Both the position numbers and the translations under genes were made by a program. Below the pieces are notes generated by a model. It saw nothing but the letters and a program-made list of their open reading frames with translations, was not told the origin of the DNA and searched no databases. Of a stretch of 64,000 bases of DNA, positions 56,238 through 64,000 are shown piece after piece; positions within the stretch are counted from its first letter, which is position 1; every line of letters starts with the position of its first letter. This DNA is from Tragulus kanchil (Eukaryota; Chordata; Mammalia; Artiodactyla; Tragulidae), in contig JAIOJX010000026.1 of assembly GCA_022376925.1 (NCBI GenBank), forward strand, positions 249,981,330-250,045,329, written 5' to 3'.

Positions 56238-57127
56238 AAAAACTAATGGAGTTTGTCAAGAGAAGATGCTGGTGATAGCAAACATTGGGTGTGACCCTTT
56301 TCCAACAACCCAAGAGACAACTGTACACATGGACGTTACCAGATGGTCAGTACCAAAATCAGATTGTCTTCTTTGAGTTGAAGAAACTCTATATAGCCAG
56401 CAAAAACAAGGCCTGGAGTTGACTGTGGCTCAGGTCATGAACTCCTTATTGCAAAATTCAGGCTTAAATTAAAGAATGTAGGGAAAAACCATAGACCATT
56501 CAGGTATTACCTTAATCAAATCCCTTATGATCATACAGTGGAAGTGATGAATAGATTCAAAGGATTAGATCTGATAGAGTGGCTGAAGACTGTGGACAGA
56601 AGTGTATAACATTGTACCGGAGGCAGTTACCGAAACCATCCCTGAGAAAAAGAATTGCAAAAAGGCAAAGTGGTTGTCTGAGAAGACCTTACAAAAATAG
56701 CTGAGGAAAGAAGAAAAGTGAAAAGCAAAGGAAAAGGGAAAGATATTCCTAACTGATTGCTGAATTCTGGAGGATGGTAAGGAAAGATAAGAAGGTCTTC
56801 TTCAATGAAGAATGCAAAGAAATAGAGGAAAACAATAGAATGGGAAAGACTAGAGATCTCTTCAAGAAAACAAGAGATATCAAGGGAACTTTTCATGTGC
56901 CCAAAGGACAAAAACAGAAAGGACCTAAAAGAGGCAGAAGTGATTAAGAAGAGGTAGTAGCAGTGATTAAGAATAGGTAGCAGAAATACAGAGAGGAACT
57001 ATACAATGACTTGGATAATGAGGATGGTGTAGTCACTCACCTAGAGCCAGACATCTGGAGTGTGAAGACAAGTGGGCCTTAGGAAGCATTACTATGAACA
57101 AAGCCAGTGGAGGTGATGGAATTCCAT

Positions 57128-58232
57128 CTGTTGTTGTTCAGTCACTCAGTCATTTCCAACCCTTGGCGACCCCATGGATTGCAGCATGCTGGGCTTCCCT
57201 GTCCTTCACCATTTCCCAGAGCTTACTCAAACTCATGTCCATTGAGTCCGTGATTTCATCCAGCCATCTCATTGTCTGTTGCCCTCTTCTTCGTCTTCCC
57301 TAGCATCAGGGTCTTTTCCAGTGAGTCAGGTCTTTGCATCAGGTGGCCAAAGTATTTGAGCTTCAGCATCAGTCCTTGCAAGAATACTCAGGGTTGATTT
57401 CCTTTAGGATTGACTGGTTTGATCTCCTTTGAGTCCAAAGGATTCTCAAGAGTCTTCTCCAACACCACCATCAGTTCTTCACAACTCAGCCTTCTTTATG
57501 GTCCGACTGTCACATCCATACATGACCTCTGGAAAAACCATAACTTTGACTATATGGACCTTTATTGGCAAAGTGATGTCTCTGCTTTTTAATATGCTGT
57601 CTAGGTTTGTCATAGCTTTTCTTCCAAGGAACAAGGGTCTTTTACTTTCATGGCTGCAGTCACTGCCCACAGTGATTTTGGAGCCCAAGAGAATAAAGTT
57701 TGTCACTGTTTCCATTGTTTGCCCATCTGTTTGCCAAGAAGTGATAGGACCAGATGCCATGATGTTCATTTTTTTGAATTTTGAGTTTTAAGCCAGGTTT
57801 TTCACTCTCCTCTTTTCACCAAGAAGTTCATTAATTCCTCTTCATTTCTGCCATAAGGATGTAGGCATCGGCATATCTGAGGTTATTGCTGTTTCTCCCC
57901 GTAGTCTTGATTCCAGTTTGTGCTTCATCCAGACCAGCATTTCACATGATGTACTCTGCATATATGTTAAGTAAGCAGGATGACAATACCCAGCCTTGAC
58001 ATACTTCTTTCCCAATTTGGAACTAGTCTGTAACTGTTTCATATAACTTTCTAACTGTTGTTTCTTGACCTGCATACAGGTTTCGCAGGAGATAGGTAAG
58101 GTGGTCTAGCATTCCCATCTCTAAGAATTTTCCAGTTTGTTGTGATCCACCTAGTCAAAGGCTTTAGCATAGTCAGTGAAGCAGATGTTTTTCTGAATTC
58201 TCTTGCTTTCTCTATGACCCAGCAGATGTTGG
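57128..58232 (-). mobile_element. RTE-BovB LINE, RT to 3' end, antisense
   Basis: From the 3' terminus 'gttgttgttcagtcactcag' through 'ccattgagtccgtgatttca', 'cagtttgttgtgatccacct' to about 58232. A 5'-truncated BovB of about 1.1 kb, placed where the sense BovB stops. Confidence 0.92.
57842..58075 (-). pseudogene. BovB reverse transcriptase remnant
   Basis: The minus-strand frame begins 'MQVKKQQLESYMKQL', equivalent to the BovB region before the YADD motif, but it is shifted relative to the true RT frame for much of its length ('HPAYLTYMQSTSCEM' is the alternative frame). Not functional. Confidence 0.7.
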
Positions 58233-58702
58233 CAGTTTCCCAACCTGGGGATTCGGCAAAAGGACTGAGAAACTCCGGGGAATTTGGCTTTGAAGGCCAG
58301 TGGAATTTAAGAGCTTGAACAGGACTGGGGAAGCAGAGATTCTTGGAAGGTACAAATAAAGCCTTGTGCACATCAGGACCCAAGAGAAAGGAAAAATAAT
58401 CCCACAAAATACTAAGCCAGACTTGCCTTTGAGTGTTCGGGAATCTCTGGCAGAGGCATAGATCAGTAGTCGTCTCCTTCGAGGTCAGGCACACTGAAAA
58501 CAGCAGTCCTGGGAGGCGCAGCATGCTGGCATAAGTCTTTTTGGAGAAGGTTCCATTACCCCTACCATGGTTTGGCCTCAGGCCAAACTACAGGGAGGGA
58601 ACACAGTCCCACCCATCAGCAGAAAATTGGATTAAAGAGTTCCTGAGCATGGCCTTGCTCACCAGAGCAAGAGCCAGTTTTCCCCACAGCCAGTCCCTCG
58701 CG
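58233..58702 (+). mobile_element. L1 5' UTR fragment, sense
   Basis: 'aacctggggattcggcaaaa', 'tggctttgaaggccagtgga', 'ctgggaggcgcagcatgctg', 'acagggagggaacacagtcc', 'accagagcaagagccagttt' follow the artiodactyl L1 5' UTR just before ORF1. The first ORF1 codons are absent. Partly repeated at 59684-59763. Confidence 0.68.
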
Positions 58703-58766
58703 TCAGGAATCTGCAGTTCATGGCATCACAAGGAGTCAGACATAACTGAGCGACTGAATATACACA
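58703..58766 (+). mobile_element. Bov-A tail fragment (duplicate at 59764-59827)
   Basis: 'cagttcatggcatcacaagg' then 'agtcagacataactgagcga' matches the 3' end of Bov-A. About 60 bases only. Confidence 0.75.
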
Positions 58767-59674
58767 CATGCTAGGAGCCATGCTGCTGTCAGAGGTTTCC
58801 ACTGCTTTCATGATGCCTCCTGGGCAAGGGCTGACATTGGCCACCTTCAGTCTACCCAGACAACATCTCAGTCCCCTGGGCTGCTCCTGTGTCCCTATAT
58901 CAAGTCTTCTCTCAGGCCTGGCAGCCCTAGACCCAACACCAAGCTTTGGCATGGGAGGTGCACTCAGGGTGTTCTCCTGCCTGGTAGTGGGGATTGTGAC
59001 ATGTTGGTCATGGAGACTCCTGTGTCTGCACTGCTTCCAGAGGTCTGTGCTACCTCTCTGGTGCTAGTTGAGTTGGCACCAGCAATGCCTGTTGCCTCTT
59101 CAGGACCACTTCCCAGGTCTCTGGCCATTGCTGTGTCACTAGATCAAGTCTTTTCCCAGGACCTAGCTGCCTGAGATTCCATGACAAGCCCCGTCCATGG
59201 AGTGAACTGGGCCAGGAAGTTTGCCCAGCTTGGATTGGGGAGTGCACTGAGGCAGCAGCCAAGAGTGCAGCACTCTTTCTGCCCTGTTGGCAAGCCAGCA
59301 CCCACACTCTGCTCTAGAGTGGAATCTAGTCTTCTCCCGCTCTTCTGCCTGTACCAGCATTTCTGTAGCAACTAAGAGGTCTTGTCTTTCCTACCCATGG
59401 ACTTGAGACTGTCTGTGGCTTACTCCCTGTGATGAGAATCCCCTCGTGCAGTCTTTTTCTCTCAGACCCCTTCCAAGGGTGTAAGTCCTGACCTAATGAT
59501 TTTTATCCCATCCTACCTGATTGGGTGGGAATCTTTCCAATAACCATGGTCATATAGGAGTTCTGCCAGTTTCCAGTTAGTTTTCCATGAGAACTGTTCA
59601 GCATGTAGATATATTTTTGACGTGTTTGTTGAGAATGATGAGTTCTACAACCTTTTATTCCACCATCTTGATCC
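58767..59674 (-). mobile_element. L1 5' UTR, antisense (duplicate at 59828-60733)
   Basis: GC-rich region closing with 'gttttccatgagaactgttc', 'atatatttttgacgtgtttg' and 'ttattccaccatcttgatcc', the reverse of an L1 5' terminus. Frames of 60-155 codons on both strands are unconserved; most recur only through duplication. Confidence 0.72.
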
Positions 59675-60478
59675 TCAGGACAAAAAATTGGATTAAAGAG
59701 TTCCTGAGCATGGCCTTGCTCACCAGAGCAAGAGCCAGTTTTCCCCACAGCCAGTCCCTCGCGTCAGGAATCTGCAGTTCATGGCATCACAAGGAGTCAG
59801 ACATAACTGAGCGACTGAATATACACACATGCTAGGAGCCATGCTGCTGTCAGAGGTTTCCACTGCTTTCATGATGCCTCCTGGGCAAGGGCTGACATTG
59901 GCCACCTTCAGTCTACCCAGACAACATCTCAGTCCCCTGGGCTGCTCCTGTGTCCCTATATCAAGTCTTCTCTCAGGCCTGGCAGCCCTAGACCCAACAC
60001 CAAGCTTTGGCATGGGAGGTGCACAGGGTGTTCTCCTGCCTGGTAGTGGGGATTGTGACATGTTGGTCATGGAGACTCCTGTGTCTGCACTGCTTCCAGA
60101 GGTCTGTGCTACCTCTCTGGTGCTAGTTGAGTTGGCACCAGCAATGCCTGTTGCCTCTTCAGGACCACTTCCCAGGTCTCTGGCCATTGCTGTGTCACTA
60201 GATCAAGTCTTTTCCCAGGACCTAGCTGCCTGAGATTCCATGACAAGCCCCGTCCATGGAGTGAACTGGGCCAGGAAGTTTGCCCAGCTTGGATTGGGGA
60301 GTGCACTGAGGCAGCAGCCAAGAGTGCAGCACTCTTTCTGCCCTGTTGGCAAGCCAGCACCCACACTCTGCTCTAGAGTGGAATCTAGTCTTCTCCAGCT
60401 CTTCTGCCTGTACCAGCATTTCTGTAGCAACTAAGAGGTCTTGTCTTTCCTACCCATGGACTTGAGACTGTCTGTGGC

Positions 60479-62650
60479 TTACTCCCTGTGATGAGAATCC
60501 CCTCGTGCAGTCTTTTTCTCTCAGACCCCTTCCAAGGGTGTAAGTCCTGACCTAATGATTTTTATCCCATCCTACCTGATTGGGTGGGAATCTTTCCAAT
60601 AACCATGGTCATATAGGAGTTCTGCCAGTTTCCAGTTAGTTTTCCATGAGAACTGTTCAGCATGTAGATATATTTTTGACGTGTTTGTTGAGAATGATGA
60701 GTTCTACAACCTTTTATTCCACCATCTTGATCCCCCTCCAGGATTTTCTATATATAAAGTTATATCATCTGCAGATAGAGATAATTTTACTTCTTCCTTT
60801 CCAGTTCTGATGGATTTTATTGAAGTGTTTGTTTGCATGATTGCTGTGGCTAACACATACAGTACTGTATTGAATAGGAGTGGTGGGAGAGGGCAGGCTT
60901 GTTTTTCATCTTAAAGGAGAATCTTTCAGCCTTCCACCATTGAGTTTAGTGTTTATTGTGGGCTTATCACATATTCCTTTTATCAGGTCGAGGTGATACA
61001 TTTCTTCTGTACCCAGTTTGTTAAGGGTTCTTACCATGAATCTTGTCAAATGTTTTTCACTGCATCTATTGAGATGATCACGTGATTTTCTTTTTCATTA
61101 CATTAATGTGATGTATCTTAGTGACTGATTTGCGTATGTTGAACCATTCTTCCCTCACAGGGATACATCTCATTTGCTGTTTCATTTCATGCTGATAGAT
61201 TTTTTAACATGTTACTGAATTTGATTTGATAGTAGTTTATTGAGAATTTTTGCATCTGTAGTTAGCAGGATTATTGACCTGCAATTGTCTTTTCTTCTCG
61301 TGTTGGTTGTTGAACTATGGATTTGGTACACTGACCTTTCCAAATGAGTTTGAGTGTCCCCTCCTCTTTATTATTGTTGGTTCTTTGGGTTTTCGGGGGA
61401 AGGGTGGAGGGAAGAGCTTGAAAAGAATTATTTTCTAAATGCTTGGTAAAATTCACCAGTGAAGCCATTTGATTCTGAGCTTTTTTTCATTGGTACACTT
61501 TTCATTACTGATTCTGTCTCCTTAGTAGTAATTGATCTTTCTTCTAGTTTTCTGTTTTTGTTCTTTGGTTCAGTTTTACTCCCTGTGATGAGAATCCTCG
61601 TGCAGTCTTTTCTCTCAGACCCTTCCAAGGGTGTAAGTCCTGACCTAATGATTTTTATCCCATCCTACCTGATTGGGTGGGAATCTTTCCAATAACCATG
61701 GTCATATAGGAGTTCTGCCAGTTTCCAGTTAGTTTTCCATGAGAACTGTTCAGCATGTAGATATATTTTTGACGTGTTTGTTGAGAATGATGAGTTCTAC
61801 AACCTTTTATTCCACCATCTTGATCCCCCTCCAGGATTTTCTATATATAAAGTTATATCATCTGCAGATAGAGATAATTTTACTTCTTCCTTTCCAGTTC
61901 TGATGGATTTTATTGAAGTGTTTGTTTGCATGATTGCTGTGGCTAACACATACAGTACTGTATTGAATAGGAGTGGTGAGAGTGGGCACGCTTGTTTCTC
62001 ATCTTAAAGGAGAATCTTTCAGCCTTCCACCATTGAGTTTAGTGTTTATTGTGGGCTTATCACATATTCCTTTTATCAGGTCGAGGTGATACATTTCTTC
62101 TGTACCCAGTTTGTTAAGGGTTCTTACCATGAATCTTGTCAAATGTTTTTCACTGCATCTATTGAGATGATCACGTGATTTTCTTTTTCATTACATTAAT
62201 GTGATGTATCTTAGTGACTGATTTGCGTATGTTGAACCATTCTTCCCTCACAGGGATACATCTCATTTGCTGTTTCATTTCATGCTGATAGATTTTTTAA
62301 CATGTTACTGAATTTGATTTGATAGTAGTTTATTGAGAATTTTTGCATCTGTAGTTAGCAGGATTATTGACCTGCAATTGTCTTTTCTTCTCGTGTTGGT
62401 TGTTGAACTATGGATTTGGTACACTGACCTTTCCAAATGAGTTTGAGTGTCCCCTCCTCTTTATTATTGTTGGTTCTTTGGGTTTTCGGGGGAAGGGTGG
62501 AGGGAAGAGCTTGAAAAGAATTATTTTCTAAATGCTTGGTAAAATTCACCAGTGAAGCCATTTGATTCTGAGCTTTTTTTCATTGGTACACTTTTCATTA
62601 CTGATTCTGTCTCCTTAGTAGTAATTGATCTTTCTTCTAGTTTTCTGTTT
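60479..62650 (+). repeat. Direct duplication 22 (60479-61557 and 61576-62650)
   Basis: Offset 1097 falling to 1093 within the first 60 bases of copy 2 through deletions in CCCC, TTTTT and CCCC runs. After that there is one small cluster (60884-60912 against 61977-61998). Deletions in homopolymers at the block edge look like uncorrected read error. Confidence 0.93.
61428..61628 (-). pseudogene. L1 ORF2 remnant at the start of the RT domain (also 62521-62739)
   Basis: The C-terminal part of the frame is 'MKSVPMKKSSESNGFTGEFY' then 'QAFRK', the conserved block just before the L1 reverse transcriptase. The following frame at 61271-61468 begins 'MASLVNFTKHLE' and covers the same DNA in another phase. 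Broken by frameshifts. Confidence 0.8.
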
Positions 62651-64000
62651 ATTTCTGATAAAGTCTTGGCTGGTTGTATAAGAATTTTTCCATGTTTTCC
62701 TAGGTTGTCTAGAGTGTTTGCATATAGATAGGTATTCATAGTAGCTTTTTAAAATCCTTTGTATTTCTGTGGTGGAAGTTGTGATATCCCCTTATTGATT
62801 TATAATTTGTTGGGTTTTGTCCTTTGCTTTATTCCTTTATTAGTATAGTTGGCCAATTTTATTTTTTCATAGAAGCAACCCTTAATTTTATTAATCTTTC
62901 CTATTTTCCTGTTCTCCATTTCCTTTACATCTGCCATAATTTTTTATTTCCTTCTGCTAACCTTAGGCTCAGTTTGTTCTTTTTCTAAGTTCTTTGAGTC
63001 ATAGTTATTTGAGATTTTGTTTCTAGGCATGTATTGCTGTGGACTTGCCTCCTAGACAACTTTTCTGCATTCCATAAGTTTTGGTGTTTTATATAATATA
63101 GCAAAAAAGTATTTTTGTCTCAATACTTTTTATTTACCCTTTAACCCTTAATTGTTCAGTACACCATTCAATATCTATACATTCATGAATTTTCCAGTTT
63201 TTCTTCTGTTACTTTTAGTTTTAAACTATTGTAACCAAGACAGAAGTTGGTATGATTTTAATCTTCATGAATTTGTTAAGACTTGTTTTGTGGCCATGTG
63301 GTTTATCCTATAAAATGTTCTTGTGAAGAATGTTACCAAGCAGAATTTTTTGTATATGTCTATTAGATTCATTTGAGCTATAGTGTAGTTAAAATGTTAC
63401 TGAATTTGATTTGATTATTTTGAGAATTTTGCATCTGTAGTTAGCAGGATTATTGACCTGCAATTGTCTTTTCTTCTCGTGTTGGTTGTTGAACTATGGA
63501 TTTGGTACACTGACCTTTCCAAATGAGTTTGAGTGTCCCCTCCTCTTTATTATTGTTGGTTCTTTGGGTTTTCGGGGGAAGGGTGGAGGGAAGAGCTTGA
63601 AAAGAATTATTTTCTAAATGCTTGGTAAAATTCACCAGTGAAGCCATTTGATTCTGAGCTTTTTTTCATTGGTACACTTTTCATTACTGATTCTGTCTCC
63701 TTAGTAGTAATTGATCTTTCTTCTAGTTTTCTGTTTATTTCTGATAAAGTCTTGGCTGGTTGTATAAAAATTTTTTCCATGTTTTCCTAGGTTGTCTAGA
63801 GTGTTTGCATATAGATAGGTATTCATAGTAGCTTTTTAAAATCCTTTGTATTTCTGTGGTGGAAGTTGTGATATCCCCTTATTGATTTATAATTTGTTGG
63901 GTTTTGTCCTTTGCTTTATTCCTTTATTAGTATAGTTGGCCAATTTTATTTTTTCATAGAAGCAACCCTTAATTTTATTAATCTTTCCTATTTTCCTGTT
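62302..64000 (+). repeat. Direct duplication 23 (62302-62912 onward and 63394-64000, cut by the window end)
   Basis: Offset 1092 falling to 1086 through losses at the start of copy 2 ('gattattttgag' for 'gatagtagtttattgag'; one T lost). Then near-exact to the window end, apart from run-length and one base near 63767-63776. The second copy is incomplete because the window stops. Confidence 0.9.

Larger units (their letters stand above)
54205..56400 (+). repeat. Direct duplication 20 (54205-55284 and 55321-56400)
   Basis: Offset 1116. Differences are confined to the SINE (a cluster at 54953-54960/56066-56076, plus 'gcgac' against 'gtgac' and 'aagga' against 'aaaga'). The 36-base filler 55285-55320 looks like a corrupted copy of the sequence upstream of 54205. 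Confidence 0.93.
52961..57124 (+). mobile_element. RTE-BovB LINE, 5' part to RT, sense, with SINE
   Basis: Sense BovB: 'ggttcatggacctaacattc', 'tatgcagtgttattctttac', 'ggcaagaatactgaagtg', 'gaatgaactaaaatggacag', 'ggagtacaaaatgaagcaag', 'aagaaactctatatagccag', 'gagccagacatctggagtg'. It ends at 'ggaattcca' (57124), where an opposite-strand BovB begins. Its span is inflated by duplications 19 and 20 and a SINE. Confidence 0.9.
58623..60733 (+). repeat. Direct duplication 21 (58623-59674 and 59684-60733)
   Basis: Offset 1061 to 1059: 'gcactcaggg' against 'gcacaggg' and 'tcccgctc' against 'tccagctc'. Filler 59675-59683. Confidence 0.93.
60734..64000 (-). mobile_element. L1 LINE ORF2, antisense
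   Basis: 'aaagttatatcatctgcaga', 'ggataatttt'-type context, 'tgctgtggctaacacataca', 'aaaattcaccagtgaagcca', 'ctattttcctgttctcc' follow antisense ORF2 through the RT region. Runs out of the window. Duplications 22 and 23 give three copies of 61211-61557. A sense/antisense check finds no continuous frame. Confidence 0.85.

Noticed and set aside
58233..58702. Endogenous retrovirus LTR
   Set aside because: It has no TG...CA ends, polyadenylation signal or primer-binding site next to it, and its wording fits the artiodactyl L1 5' UTR.
58541..60434. GC-richer frames near 58.7-60.4 kb, possibly an exon cluster
   Set aside because: The region reads as L1 5' UTR in antisense. I see no consistent splice-site arrangement or conserved protein.
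1563..64000. True segmental or satellite-like tandem repeats
   Set aside because: Each unit occurs only two or three times, different units are unrelated, and edge-clustered differences and garbled fillers point to assembly.

Overview
The window is repeat-dense, AT-rich nuclear DNA from a ruminant. RTE-BovB LINEs, Bov-tA/Bov-A type SINEs, artiodactyl-type L1 elements with their 5' UTRs, CHR-like tRNA-derived SINEs and an Hsmar1-like mariner are interleaved throughout; the BovB plus Bov-tA combination is the main reason for calling Ruminantia. I cannot name the species. I recognise no host protein-coding exon, no functional RNA gene, no CRISPR array and no bacterial or viral gene. Longer reading frames are fragments of L1, BovB or mariner, or chance frames across repeat DNA.

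The dominant structure is not a gene. Twenty-two near-identical direct duplications, each of about 1.04-1.18 kb, run through the window: each block is followed at once (overlap of a few bases, or up to about 70 bases of filler) by a second copy, after which unique sequence resumes. A further 352-bp tandem duplication lies at 45.2-45.9 kb. Every block has different content but nearly the same size, and differences between copies cluster at block ends. I read this as unmerged overlaps between neighbouring assembly pieces, not biology. Summing the offsets, about 24.7 kb of the 64 kb is redundant, so the real locus is probably near 39 kb.

Layout: 0-1.2 kb, antisense L1 plus a short sense L1 insertion; 1.4-9 kb, old L2-like DNA, a Bov-tA, a CHR-like SINE, a sense L1 3' end and unclassified DNA; 9-10.2 kb, antisense BovB and Bov-tA; 9.8-16.9 kb, nested antisense L1s with SINE insertions; 16.9-20.6 kb, a sense L1 with a younger 5'-inverted L1 inside it; 21.1-22.8 kb, antisense BovB with two SINE insertions and a reverse-transcriptase YADD motif; 23-38.2 kb, antisense L1 sequence from 3' UTR to 5' UTR, carrying a mariner and Bov-tA insertions; 38.2-42.1 kb, an older antisense L1; 42.8-45 kb, sense BovB with a head-to-head SINE pair; 45-46 kb, a SINE cluster; 46-53 kb, antisense L1 ORF1 and 5' UTR regions; 53-58.2 kb, sense BovB followed by antisense BovB; 58.2-64 kb, L1 5' UTR fragments and antisense L1 ORF2.

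The genes do not work together: this is a graveyard of nested retrotransposons. The points worth following are the duplication ladder, a CHR-like SINE subfamily with a G-quadruplex-capable tail, SINE-mediated recombination, two L1 5' inversions, and a CTCF-like motif inside an L1 5' UTR. Family names rest on recalled consensus features, not on a database search.
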